DNA of 64,000 bases from Mytilus californianus (GCF_021869535.1 NW_026262701.1:48301278-48365277), one strand, 5' to 3'. Counted from the first letter of the stretch, positions 36,901 through 51,900 are shown. Notes: generated from the letters alone by a model not told the origin. Made by a program: numbers and translations.

Positions 36901-39900
36901 TGTTCATTGTTTAAATGCATTAATTCATCAAATAAGAATAATTTTGAAGAAAACAATCCATTAATACACAACGATTCTAGTTACAACTAGACTTTCTGAA
37001 TAGCTTGAATGACTAGTTCATTTTTCATACGAGAATGACTTCATGCAAGAGCTTCTGATGACGACTGAAAAGAAGCTACCATTATCTTGAAACTTTACTT
37101 TCCACTATATAGATGATGTCATCTCGCTGAATAGTGCCAAATGTGTCACAATGTTGGACTCGTATTTTCCATTGAAATTAAACAAAAAGACTCAACAGAT
37201 ATAGTTTACTCTACCACTTATCTTGAAATCGACGATGAGGGTTGGTTGAGAAAAAGTTTTACGACAAAACAGATGAGCATAAATCAACCCATAAAAACAC
37301 TCCTTACTAAACAATTATAAACTTTTCATTTCTATGTAGCAACGTTATAGCAACACCTGCATAACTATACTATTAAAGGAGGAGACCGATTTCATTGAGC
37401 CTCAACTCCTCTGAAACAATAACAAGTCGGAATATTTATTATATGACGTATAAATGTAGGGTTTTGCATTTCCTAAATTTGTCTTTGCATGCTCAGTCGA
37501 CGTACTGCCCGCAAAATTAAATAAAACTCTTTATTTAAACGCTTGCCCAATTGAAACGCGATTTCGTGGCATCTTCTTGTGGAGTATATATCTCCAAGTT
37601 GATACAATATTCCAGAGCTTGGATTTACTTTCACGATTGTCGTGATAGTGCGTAACTGCTGACAATGAAGATATTAAATAAAGGCAACTATAGTATACCG
37701 CTATTCAATAGTCATCAATCGATTTACTAGTAACTGAAACAAATCCGGGTCACAAACCAAAACCGTGGGAAACGCATCAACTATAAGAGGAACACAACGG
37801 AATAACAGAAACACTGAACTGCTACAAAAACAAACATTAACATACAAAGAAACAGATTATTCGATATTAACTGCCATATGCCTGACTTGGTACAGGACAT
37901 TTGAAGAAAAATGGTGGTTTGAACATGGTTTTAAACCAGAGTTCAAATGCAAAATTGGAATCATCCCTTTGAAAATTTTATGGACGCCACTACCAGTTGG
38001 TTGACAATTATGAAATATCTGTTTTGCCAGATGACGACTGATAAGTTCCAATCGACGTAACCAAAATACCGTCATTTCTGCCTTGAATGTCACCTACCGA
38101 ATAAGGCTTGGCACCGAGGTAGGAATTACACGAGCCACAAGACGGGTGTCACATGTGGAACATGATCTGCTCACCCTTTTGGAGCCCTGAGTTCACCCCA
38201 AATATTTTTGGGGGGTTTGTGTTACTCAATCTGTAGTTTTATATGTTGTGTTTTGTATACTGTTGCTTGTCTTGTTCGTTTTTTGCCCGGCTTTGTCAGT
38301 TCGTTTTCAATTATGAGTTTGATGTCCCTTTGATATATTTCGTCACTCTTCAAGTAGTAAAAATTGTAGATCATTGTAGTTAAATGTATCATGATAACGA
38401 TTTGGTTCTATATATATATCACCGTGAGCAAATTAAGTTATTTTCACGGATATTTGTCTTATTGCGTAAATCTTCTTCACTTTACTTTGAGGCGATTTTT
38501 TGGCCGATTTTCATTACTGCAAGTTAATATCTTTAAAGTGAAATAATAACAAAGGGACAATCAACTACTCAAACCATGAATCAAATAAACTGAATCAAAG
38601 CCATGAACAAAATAAAATAAAAGTCCAAGAGACGGACAACAGTCCACAAAACACAGCACAGCATGAAAACGATCACAGCGAATGATTTTATGAGGTCAGG
38701 AAAGTATTCAACTTTTTCATTTTTTTATTTCACAACTGCTTATAGTGTTTTACATATACAATGACCTGCATTTGTATTTTAAAAGCTTATGTTGAAAATA
38801 CTCAATCCTATCTCTATACCTTTGAAATTTGGTTTGTGAGAATAAAGATATATAGAAGCATCTTTTATTCAAATAATTAAAGAGATTAAACTTCTAAACA
38901 CATTTAATATGTCTAACACGATTTTAAACTAAATAAGAAGCAGCAGCATTATATGTAGTTCTTTTACATCCAGCTTTAGACAACCAAGTGTTTCTAAACA
39001 AGGTTACTTATTTCAATGTTGCCTACGATTAAGTCGCAAAATCATGTTTGCATTTAAACATGATTAAAAAAAGTAAATAAGTTTGACTTCGTAAAAAACA
39101 TATTTTTACCTCAATTATAGCTCGTATATATTCTTTTCGAACTTTAAATACCCCTTCTTTTATTATGGAAAATCATTCTCCTCCTGATATTGACAATAAG
39201 GGATGTGCTATCTTAACATAGAATAACAAAATGATCGCTATTTGCAGATGGCAGATTTTTGGGCAACTGCAAACACTTCAATAGAAGGCTGTTCTATGAA
39301 CAATAATTAATAATTGCATCTTAAAATTACAAAACAAATATTCCTTGACCTAAAACATATTATTTATCTATTTTTTTGGCATACAAATATCGATCCCCCA
39401 AGATATATTTTGCTTTTGGAACAATTTTTCATTTTTTTAGGATTTGTGATGAATTTCAATTTTCGGGAAATATTGCGCATATAACCTCTTATTTTTTGTT
39501 TGATTTGGAAATAATGTATTATGTTATATAAAGTCATATGATCTTTTGAAAAATTTTATGGTACAAGAATTAGAAAATGGCTTTTTGTTTAGTAATCGCA
39601 AAAATTGGAATGTTTTTTCATGACCTTTGACCTTGATTTAACAGAAAATGCACTGTACGATTTTTTTATGACCGGACAAAACAGAAAGTACAGATTATTA
39701 GCTTTCGAATGATATATAATACAGCCGTGTGTTAGGTGGGTGAATTAAAGTCGTTAACTAAGCGTCTTTTTGAAATAAGTCACTCGCCTAAGAAAGGTGA
39801 AAACATATAATATGAAGATTTTATTGAGTGAGGTGCAATGAATGTGCATTTTTTAGTGCAAAAAACTGTTCCAAACTTAATCGTCCATGTAGTATCTATA

Positions 39901-42900
39901 AAAAGTGCCTTCCAATCATTAAATATAAATTTTTTCTGGAATTGAAAATTTCAGAATAACAAACAGAAAGATTAAGAATATTTTTTTAACATATCCTATT
40001 TGGAAAACCCAAATTTACATTTTAGTCATGATTTTACAATAGGCACATGCAAGAGTGAGGTTTTTTCTCATAGAATTACATTTTTACTGTTAGACCTCTC
40101 ACTAAAAACTCATAAAATATATGATACCCTATTTTCTTATCATAAAGCATGCACTCTACCCCCATTAAGAAAAAGCACTTATTTATGTAAATATTTACAT
40201 GCTCTTGTTCAAATTCCAGTACTTTTTTGTAAATTTGTCTTTGTTCTTTATCATCATCTGTTAACCCTGTTGGTGTTCCAAATCTCCTGAAATCAATGGT
40301 AATCATTTTATATGGATTCGATAACTTAATGAATGTTCTTCTATACATAGAGTTAATTTGACATGTTCCAGTGTTTGTGTTTAGTATCTCATAGAGTGAG
40401 TTACAAAACTGAAATACAGTTTAAGGAAACAGATTATCTAAACTATGTAAAGCTTGTTTCTGAATCCTAATATTATTCTTTATTTTTGTATGTTAATATA
40501 TTTGTAATTATATGCTTAAATTAAATCTGAGATCCAGTAATTTCTTCAGATGCCAAACACTGAAGATACATAAATGATTGTATTAATACAATCATGAATG
40601 TTTGGGTTTAGGACACAGTACAACAAAGGGCAGTGCTTTGTGATCTCAAAGGAGTCTACTCTGTATTTCGTTACCAATGGTGATGGACTTAACTCTACAT
40701 TTTTTTAACATCATCATTTTTTTATTGGAAAATAGACACTTTTCATTTAAAAATGGTTTCCTTTTGTGGCATACTTCTCAGCTTAAAAGATTGTTACATT
40801 TTTCAAACATTTATGCAACATAAATTATGTGATCCATTTTTGCCAAATACAGATAGTAAAGTGCAAATATGTCTATAAAATTCTACAGGTTGTTAAAGGA
40901 CATGGAAGACATATTAGAAAAATAAAACTATACCTTGCAGCTTGTTCTTCTAATCTTTGTTGTCTTTCATTCATTTTCTTCTTTAGCTTGGCAAAGTTAA
41001 AGGATAAATATATGTTTCATTGTTACAGAAATAATAAAACCAACTAGAATTTATTAGCAAACAATAAGCCTCAACAGGAATATGTCCATTAGACACCATG
41101 CCTTGCCAACAACAAATAAGTTTATGTGACCACATCTCCAAGGTATACTACCTAGAACAAAAACTTTTCTTCCACGATACCTGACAATACCTGACGATGA
41201 ACAGATGGACGGATAGACTGGAATACTAATCCCTCTGTCCTTCATTATAGTAGGCAGAGCATAAAAAAGTACAAATTTCTTGAAATAGTGAAGCAAACAA
41301 TTATAACAAAATTTTACTTTTTTTTTGGATTTTCAGTAACAACACGTTTTTTTTCACATGCAATATTAAAAATGTCTTACTATTTTTTTAAAATTTTGTG
41401 AAAGTTATATAAAGACCAAGTCTTATATCAATATACTTTTAATAATTAATGCAGTATTAATTCCTTTCTACCAAAAACATTAACACAAAAGACACCACAA
41501 AAACTTAGACCTGCAATTTGAATTTTGCTAGTCTTATTGCAACAAGTTCAAAAATCAAATAAGGGCTATTCCATTAAAATGTATGTGGGAGGGTAGGAAG
41601 GGACTTTCAAAATATCCCTACAACCAAGAACCATTTTTTAGATAATTTTGCACAATGGTAATGGACACATACTGAAAAAAGACCCATGACCCACATTCAA
41701 TAATTAAACTTTCCTTCCTACCCTCCCACATACATTTTAATGGAATAGCCCTAAGTAATCCTGTATTAGTGTTGATTGTTAGATACTCACATTAATAAAT
41801 GCAAACATTAAACTCTGAATTGACAGTTCACATTATGTAAAACTTTTGTATTCTATGACAACTGTTATGGATTTAATTATACAATTCTAGAACAAGGATA
41901 CTGCTTCTTCTTGTACTTTTGCAACTGCTAAATTTTCTGCCATTTTCCTTTGAACTGTCAGGCTCTGAAAAAAACAACATAGCTTTATATCATATATTAT
42001 ATATATACTTAGAGTATAAAATAAAAAGGCACAAATAAAATTAAACCTGCCTGGCTGTTCCATTTAAAGATTAATGTTTCCCAAAGAAGGCACTTTCAAA
42101 ATGGGGGTAACCAACTATAATTGCTTACATCCACTTCATTTGAACTTTGGTGGATAGTTGTCTCATTGGCAATCATACCACATCTCCTTATTTTTATGTA
42201 GAGGAAAATTTAGAATTTCACTTACATTTTCAGTGTACTTGACACCTACCCATAGTTGAGATTTCAGAGTGCCTACCCTATAATAATAAAAAAAAATTGA
42301 AAAAAATGAAGTTCAAAATTAATTTATAGCTCAAAAGATTATAAATGATCTTGTCAACTACTGAATTATATATTAGTTGGAAAAAATCATAAATAAGGTG
42401 AGATAAAAATTATTACATATTAATACAAGGAAATATTTTTGACATCAATTGTGTTCTAGTTGTTGCATTCATCAACAAGAAAAAGGCCATTTTTCCAGCT
42501 GTACACTGGGTTGTAAGAAAATTTAAGGTGTAACAGAAACTAAGAGGATATAAATTCCTGTTACAGATTTTCCCCTGGTATCTTTAGTAAACAAGCATTA
42601 CATAGTCTGTAGCCGTTCTTCTCTTGGGGTCCAGTCTAGCCAACCTTGCTTTGTAGGCCATCATTAATTGTTGGTTCTGTTTATAGGCTAGTTCTATTGG
42701 AGACTGTTCCTTAGGACTGTAATGAAATAAAAAAGATATTATCAGTATCAAAATCAAATACTTACACCCTAATTCATACAAGTAAGACATCATGGTCTTG
42801 GGTGACTTGTCAACTTACTTTATGATTTTCTGAAAATAAGTATTATCCCTTGCCATATCAAGTACTGCGGATTCATTTATTTTCATTGATATCAACTTTC

Positions 42901-45900
42901 TTAGAAATGAAGAAAAGTTGTACTTTCCGTGATTTTTTATTTCGTGGTTTCATATTACTTTTCATATAATCCTATAGAAAAATTGTACTCCGTTGAACAT
43001 TTACAATCCATGGTTAACCTGTACCCTTGTAATCTACGAAACTGGTATCCTATGAATGATAATGAAGCCACAGTATTTTATTTTTTAAAGATGAATAAAC
43101 TGTTCTATTTACAGAACATCAGATTACTGATCACACGTAAAACACTTTGACAATTTTAGTCTAAAATCACCCACAAGTTTTAAATGAACTTCATCACATA
43201 TGTATTCCCCTGATTCCACAATGGCCACTTTTTTTGGATGTTGAGTGAAGTGTGGCAATCAGACAAAGCCTTAAACAGTAAAAACTATTCAAACATATTC
43301 TAAGATAAACATTTCTAAACCTTATATTCAAAAAATGTTCTGTTTATAGTAATACATGTAGCATAAAGATATTTGAATAAGAAACACTTCTATTCGCGAT
43401 TAAAATTTTTTACAAAATGTGATTTCATGGGACTTTAATGGATGTGTTGCAGTAATTGAAACCAAATGTTAATTTCAGCAACATATCCTTTGTCAAATTA
43501 CTTACATAAGGACACTATCAGGGAATGTGTTAAATTTAGAAGATTGGAACTGATCTGATGGAGTACATGGTTCAGATTTGGTACCGCTGGGTTTATATGA
43601 TGGTTTTATCTGTAAACTATCTAATGAACTGCTCTCTGCATCTGGAAAACAAAGTCAAACCCAATATATAAAGAATTAAGACTTCTCATTCATAACATGC
43701 TTTAAATCTTTGACAAATCCACATAATTAGGCTGTCAATACCTTTAAAAATGAAAGGAAACATTATTTGTCAGTGTTAATTCTTTAGGGTTTGAAAATTT
43801 ACTTTCATTCTTAATTACTTCAGTAAAAGTTTAAGAATTTTACCATTCTTTAATTAAATTTGTATGATGAAACATTTTTAAGTCTATTCTTAAATAAAAT
43901 TGTTTTAATGTCATCTGAAGTTATCTACCGGTATGTATTTTAATTTCATTTTTTTTGTTTATAGTTTTAATCTGATTCTGAATATCCATATATTAATTAC
44001 ATTACTCCTGTAAGGGTTCAAAGAAAGTTAACTACAAGTATTTGCACCTGTAAAGGTACAGTAATTTGTTATAAAGTCAGACCAAATTAAGTGGCTGTGA
44101 ACCAGAATAATTAACCACAAACATTCTTCGCCTACCAATCTGAGTAACAACTGCAGCAACCCTTTCCATGCACTGCTGACCAAGTCTAACCATCTTCACT
44201 GTGTCTTTCCCAATGATGATGTTTAAGTTACCTATAAATTATATGTGATTTCTGGTAAAATTCATGTGGAAGTTGCATAGTGGTCAAAGAACAAGGGGCA
44301 TAAAGCCCAGGTGAAGCTCAATTCTCTAAGATAATATGAACAGGAAATAACTAATATTCTATTCTTCTAAGGCTTAAGTAAGTAAGTTATTTCAATGAAA
44401 TAAACACCAAACATTTGATTGTTTTCAATAACAGTATTAATATATCAAGTTTGTATTGAAAAACTGCAGAAATAGCACAGTGAACAACAAAATTATCATG
44501 ATACCAAGACTGAGGCTCTGTTATCTCCAGTTGGAATTTATGGAAATCTATTTAATTAAATAGAGAATGTGTCCATGGGACACAGATAATGCCCCCAACT
44601 GCATATAACATTATAAAGGGACATTTTAACTAGAGAAATGTAAAAGTGATGCCACCCAAATTTGAACTTGATCTGTGTTTTATGGTAATAAGCATTGTGT
44701 ATAAGTTTCATTATCCATAACATTTGGTTGAAGCAAACTAAAGTTAGAGAAAGGAAAACAATTTTTGGATGTACAGATGTTATTTAACTTAAATGAAGTG
44801 GTTAATAAACTGCTTCGCCGAGCGCAACTGGATACGACCGCAGAGGTCCAACCCTGAACAGTTGGGGCAAAAATGGACACAATATTCAAGCTTGATACAG
44901 GTCTGAATTTGGATTGTAATTAAATATTTGACACATTATAGGTTTCTGACACAGAATAAATGTAGTCAAAGAACTTGAAATTGGTTATATGATTTGAATT
45001 TATATTCAATTGAAGATTTCATGCTGTTGTGCAATACTTAGTAAATCTGTTTTCAGACTATATACAAAGAATTAGCAAAATAAATTGTGACCGTCACCCC
45101 CAATTTTTCTTTGGAAAATTGACAATTTCTTAAATCTTGAGGGAAAAAAAATTGATCCCCACCCCCATAAAAATTTTTTTTTACCCCCCCTCAAAAAAAA
45201 AAAAAAATATTTGAAGAACTTTTCTTTTTATACGACCACAAAAAATTATGGAGTTCCTATAATGGTATCATGTCGTCGTCCGAAGACACATTACCAGAAT
45301 GTTCAATACCACAAAAGGAGGGTTGGGATTGATTTTGTGGGTTAGAGTTCTCGATAAGTGGTGGGCCTAGGGATTTGACCACCACATTTTTGGGAAGGAC
45401 CAACACAATTTTGATAGTGAGGACCTTCACATTTTCTTCAAGGACCACCAGGCAAAAAAAAAAATTTCGAGAACTCTGGGGTTATGCTACCAACAGTTTG
45501 GGATTTAAGGGGCCAAAAAGGGACCAAAAACAAGCATTTTTGTAGTTTCAGGACAATAACTTGTGTGTAAGTGTATGGATCTCTCTGAAATTGTACCACA
45601 AGGCTCCATATCACAAAGGGAAGGCTTGGATTGAGTTTTGGGGTAATTGCCCTAAACGTTCAGGAATCAGGGGCAAAAAAGGGCCAAAAACAACCATTTT
45701 TCTAGTTTCCAGACAATAACTTGTGTTGAAGTGTATGGATCTCTCTGAATTTGTAATACAAGGTTCCATACCATTAAGGGAAGGTTGGGATTGAGTTTGG
45801 GGGGAGGGGGGTAATTACTCCAAGGGGGGGTTCTAAAAGTTTGGAGGGGATTTTTTTTCCAATTTTTTGGGGATTCATATTTTTTTTCTTCAAGATTTTT

Positions 45901-48900
45901 CAAACTTTCAAATTTTTTTTTTGGGGGGGGGGGGGGGGTTTTCATAATTTTTTGGTTTGTTTCTAAATATTTTCCATTTTTACATTGATTATTTCTGATT
46001 TATATATAAAAGCAATAAATACTGATATGGCAAGAGATACACACCAAACAGGGTGTGTAAATTATTATATAACAGATTAACAGTATTGCGCAATAACAAG
46101 AAATCTTCAATTGCACAGTATTGCGCAATAGCAAGAAATTTTCAATTGCCCAGTATTGCGCAATAGCAAGAAATCTTCAATTGCACATTATTGTGCAATA
46201 GCAAGAAATTTTCAATTGCACAATATTGATCAATAGCAAGAAATCTTAAATTATTGCACAGTATTGCACAAATTCAATAGCACATTATTTGGTAATAGCA
46301 CAGTATTGCACAATAGCAAGAGATCTTCAATTGCACAGAATGGCGCAATAGCAAGAAATCTTCAATTGCACAGTATTGGGCAATAGCACAGTATTGCGCA
46401 ATATCACAGTATTGCGCAATAGTAAGAAATCTTCAATTGAAAATAAATACAAATCTTTCAACCAATTTTAATGGGATTAATTTAAAGTCTTTAATTTTGG
46501 GTGGTTCTAACCAGGCATGGGGCGAATTACATTGCAATGTAATGCATTATATTACAATTACTTTGACCAAACCATGCATTATATTACAATTACAATTACA
46601 TGCATTTATCAAAGTAATGCATTATATTACAATTACTTTTGCAAAGTAATGCCTTGAATTACACATTACAATTGAAAATTTTATTAAGTGAATAGAAAAA
46701 TTAATCATTTTGAAAAACAACTAGAAGTCACAAAAGATTCTAGCATTTGCCGTAACTGTTCCGTGAATTGAATATAAGTAAACATGTAAAAAGTCTATTT
46801 AATTCGATTGTTACAATTTTAATTATTTTAACTTAATGTTGACTTTTACTTTTATAAATATACATTTTGTTGTTTTTTTTAATTTTAAACAAAATATTTA
46901 ATTACTGTGAATTACTTCCCTAATTATAAAATAAACATAGACCTTAATTAATGAACAATTGTCTAAATGGTGAAAGTATTGATTGTAAAACAAACTAATT
47001 AGTGTTTTATAACAAAGTTTAATTATCTTTTATTTAAGCAAGACAAGATATTCTTTGATCTTATGACAACAATACAGTTATGCTTTTCAAATATCAATCT
47101 TTTTATGCAGGGAAATGTATGAAATAAGATGAAATAAAGAATGTATTCTAATGATTTACATATTCTTAGTTAATCAAGAAATCTTAAATTTGGTTTAGTT
47201 AAAACTCCAACAATATGTTAAAGATGTAGTATGTGAAAAAAGTAATGACATGTAATGCCATGTAATGCATGAAATTACACAACTTTTTGCTAAAGTAATG
47301 CATTTTATTACAATTACATGTAATGCACAAATTGCTGCATTACACATTACATGCCATTACTTGGAAAAATGTAATGCATTACCATGCATTACAATTACAA
47401 ATTTGCATTACCCCATGCCTGGTTCTAACCTTGTATTACTGTTTTGGATATTGGGCCCCATTTTTAAATTGGTCTACCCTACATTGAGGTCCAAAGGGTC
47501 CAAAATTAAACTTTGTTTGATTTCATCAAAAACTGAATTATTGCAGCTCTATGATATGCTGAATCTTATTGTGCATTTAGATTTTTTATTTTGGGCCCTG
47601 TTTTCACATTAGTCCATATTAAGGTTTGAAGGTTCCAAAATTAAACTGTGTTTGATTTCATCTAAAATTAAATTTTTGGTGTTTTTTTATGTGCTGAATC
47701 TAACCACTTTGTTAGATTTTGGATATCAGACCATATTAGGTCCGAGTACACAGTTATCGTCCTTTGATTTTCGTTGTCCACAAATATAGTCCCTAGTGTG
47801 GATAGTGTGTTACTTGCCAATTTTTTTTATACCCCTTCCAACTTTATTTCTCCATGTTTTATGCCTCAAATAGCAAGTAGGGGGATGAAATTACACTGTA
47901 AAAAAATTTGGGTCATGAATTTTAAAGTAAAGTAGTGATTTGATCCAGCTGAAAAAGATTAAAAATAAGCACATCTGAAGCTGTCAAAAGATTTCAAGAC
48001 CCCCTTAACATAAAATTGTCCATATTTTGAGTTAGAGCCGATGAAGTTTTCTATAATTTTGATATTATTTGTCCCAAAAGTAGTACAACACACTGTAAAA
48101 ATATTATTGAGAAAGCGCAGGTGGGATTTTTTTAATTTTCATTTATTGTCTAAAAGAAATGCACTACGAAATAACTGTGTACTTGGACCATACTAGGTAA
48201 ATTAAATGTCCCATTTCAAATTTTTAAGATCTTTGACCACATTTATTTTGTGTCAGAAACCTAAATTATGTCAAAAATTTGATCACAATCCAAATTCAGA
48301 CAGTATCAAGCTTGAATATTGTGTCCAAACTTGCCCCAACTGTTCAGGGTTCGATCTCTGCAGTCGTATCAGGCTGCGCTTGGCGAAGCATTTTATTGTA
48401 AAATGTGGTACAATTTAAGAGACATCCATACACTTAAACACGTTGTTGTCTGAAAACTAGAAAAATGCTTGTTTTAGACCCTTTTTGGCCCCTAATTCCT
48501 GAACGGTTTGGGCAATTACCCCCAAAAATGAATCCCAACCTTCTACTTGTGGTATTGAACCTTGTGGTACAATTTCGTAGCAATCAAAATATTTATACAC
48601 AAGTTACTGTCTTGAAACTAGAAAAATGCTTGTTTTTGACCCCTAATTCCTAAACGGTTGGTACTATCACCCCCAAAAACAATCCCAACCTTCCTTTTGT
48701 GGTATTGAACCTTTTGGTTAGATTTCATAGAGATCCATACACTTAAAATAAAGTTTTTGTCTAGAAACCAAAAGTCTTCGGACAACGACGCTGACGACGT
48801 GATAGCAATATACGACATAAAAATCAACGAGTGCCTGCTCTTAATGGAATCCCTTGTTTGGACATGACTGTATTTATACATCCAGCAGTCAAAGGGATAC

Positions 48901-51900
48901 ATATCACAAAGAATTATTGTTTACAACGGTTATTGTACATCTAAAGAACATTGAACACCTCCTTAGGGTTGTTAAAAGTCCAAAGAATATAACATACTAC
49001 TGGTATCCCTCATGAATATAATCTTAAATCCTCAGTTTGACATTTTATGGATGAGACTTTGTATTTACACATCCCACAAAGTTAATACATTTGTATATAG
49101 CACAATAAAAAACTGATTTTAAGAATTCTTCGCAATGACTTAAAGATGGAGAACACAGTGTCACTTATAAAAGCATTTTTGTTTATTTTCAAATGTTTAT
49201 GGATTTAATGTCATGAATTAATATATGCCTTCTTTTCCATATCATCAGGTGGGCATATTAGTAAAGCCTTAATGCTAACCATAACACTTATCACTCATAT
49301 CACAGTTTACAAGCATTTAAAAATAAAAGAATTTGCTTTTCATGAAAGTGGGTCATTTGGGGGATCAAAAATATCAACTCTACCTCCAAGTCTAGCATCT
49401 TGTAGCAGCTTTGTACTTATTCTCAAAACACATTCTAAGTACTTCATATAGGATTCCTGAAAAAGATCAATGATACTTTTAAATAAATAGATACGGTATA
49501 TATAAAAAAGGTGGTCACTGCAAATGGAACTTATAAGTAAATTGTACCATTAATTACAATATTTCCATAAAATGCTACTAAGTATAAAGAAAACCTATCT
49601 TCAAGAGCATATATGAATAGAAACATCTTGTTTGGTCTTCAATTAAAATAAAATAATAATAAAAAGTGGAAAACTCAGGAAATACATACATGAAAACTTG
49701 ATATGCATTTTATGATCCCTAACAACAATTTGGTTCAATTCCTCTGTTCATATTGCAAACTTGGGTATGTATGGTGGCAAGTTTAATTTTAAGGGTACTA
49801 AACAAAAACTAACTGTGAGATTCAATTGTCCATCATTTTGCAAACTCTGAAAAACTCTTAATGCAGCTTCTCCGGGTAAAATTACATTTTTAACACAAAA
49901 AGTTCTCTTGAAATGCATTTCTTTGCAAACATTTAATAGCTTAGGGTGGTGCCCTGGCAAGCCCAACCTTTTAAGTGATACTTGTAAAAAGTCTATGCAT
50001 TTATCATATATGGAGCTCCAGAAGGTGGCCCTGGACCCCCTACTCCCCCCTAAATGCGCCATGTACATGCTTAACTTCATATCTGTAAAAAGTGATTAAC
50101 TGATGTTCGTTTTATTCTTCAACATTTTTGCAAAATGCATAGTAAGCATAGTCTATTGTCAAATTGTCTGCAAGAAACCTGTAATTAACATATTTTAATT
50201 GCTCGTTTTTTAAAGTTTACTTTTTGTGATGTCCCACGTGCTGTTTCTGTAGATTTTACTTTTTTCAATCAGTGGATACATCATCTGTTGATATATAATG
50301 TGACCGTTTTGTGTATATTTAAACAAATTTAGCAATATATATTGAAAGGAGTGCAAAATGGCAAATAATTCAAAATTGAATAGCTTAGACTCCAAGATTT
50401 CTACTGCTTTTTTTACAAAATGGGTGCAAATTGGGTACTCTGTGCCATTGGGTACTGTGACGTTACCAATAACTACTTGACATTTGGTATACACACAAGT
50501 TTATTGCTGAAGACCATGTGTAAAATCTGGTCGGAGATTGCTCTGGTATCCAAATGCCAAGATGACATATAGTTACTGGCCTACAATGTTAAGTTTGCAT
50601 GTTTTTGAAATATGGATAGATAGTTATATTAACTAGAGGCTCTAAAGAGCCTGTGTCGCTCACCTTGGTCTATGTGCATATCAAACAAAGGACACTCTCC
50701 AACATTGTAGACAAGAATAGACTTCATGACAAAAATCTCTATTTTGTTGATCTTGTTCAACTGATCTTTTAGTCTGTTTAGTTTCTCTCTATCTTCTTTA
50801 GTTTTTGCTCAAAACACAAAAGAGGGTAAAAAAAATCCTCATTTAAGGGCAATCACTCCTATGAAGAGTGACAGTCTACTAACATGACTAACAATATCGG
50901 AGAAATTTGACTTTTTAATAGATCTTGCCTTGCTGATCATTTTTCATTTTGTGATTTAAAGTGTTTATTTATCTATTATAATTTAAATCATATAAGGCAT
51001 AACGGAAAAAAATGTTTCTCTCTAAATATCATAGTTTTCATGATAATAGGCAAAAATGAAAAAAAATGGTAAAATTTGTCATTTATGGCCAATAACTCCT
51101 ATAAGAATTTGTCTTACAGTTTTGACATTTATGGACAATTGGCAGAGCTCATTATGCTGAACATTTTTGCTCCATTCAGATTTTCTCTATTAATAACGGT
51201 TCAAAAAATAATAAACATAACTTGCATTTTACCCCTATGTTCTATTTTTAGCCATGTCCGCCATGTTGGTTGGTAGGCGGGGTCATTGGACACGTTTTTT
51301 AAACTAGATACCCTAATGATGAATGTGGCCAAGTTTGGTTAAGTTTGTCTCAGTAGTTTCAGAGGAGAAGATTTTTGTAAAAGATTACAAAAATTTACAA
51401 AAAATTGTTAAAAATTGACTATAAAGGGCAATAACTCCTTAAGGGGTCAATTGACCATTTTGGTCATGTTTGAATTATTTGTAGATCTTACTTTGCTGTA
51501 CATTATTGCTGTTTACATTTTATCTCTATCTATAATAGTATTGAAGATAATAACCAAAAACTGCAAAATATTCTTAAAATTACCAATTCAGGGGCAGCAA
51601 CCCAACAACAGGTTGTCTGATTTGTCTGAAAATTTCAGGGCAGATAGAAATTGACCTGATGAACAATTTGACCCAAGTCAGATTTGCTCTAAATGCTTTG
51701 GTTTCAGAGATATAAGCCAAAATCTACATTTTATCCCTACATGTATGTTCTATTTTTAGCCATGCGACCATCTTGGTTGGCAGGCCTGGTCATCGGACAC
51801 ATTTTTTAAACTAGATACCCAAATAATGATTGTGGCCAAGTTTGGTTAAATTTGGCCCATTAGTTTCAGAGGAGAAGATTTTTGTAAAAGTTAACGGAGG

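Larger units (their letters stand above)
35949..39790. mobile_element. 3.84-kb structure with long inverted repeats (foldback type)
   Basis: The left arm begins TAGGCGAGTGACTT and the right arm ends AAGTCACTCGCCTA. The mirrored order then continues with CACCCACCTAACACACGGCT, a TATATATCATT block, an AAAAAAATCGTAC block and a CAGTTGCCCAAAA/GCCATCTGC block, giving arms of roughly 560-580 bp that have diverged. The 2.7-kb interior includes a decayed RT fragment (37010-37340) and a retroelement tail (37985-38345). No target duplication could be read with confidence. No transposase was recognised. Confidence 0.7.

Noticed and set aside
45667..45945. 92-codon minus frame rich in Pro and Lys
   Set aside because: Created by poly-G and poly-T tracts in a dispersed repeat.
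46085..46440. CRISPR-like regular repeats
   Set aside because: Units are contiguous and degenerate without unique spacers, and the genome is eukaryotic. It is a satellite.
47265..47612. 115-codon plus-strand open frame
   Set aside because: It reads out of the hAT MITE's TAATGCATTAC-rich end into flanking intron; it is a composition artefact.
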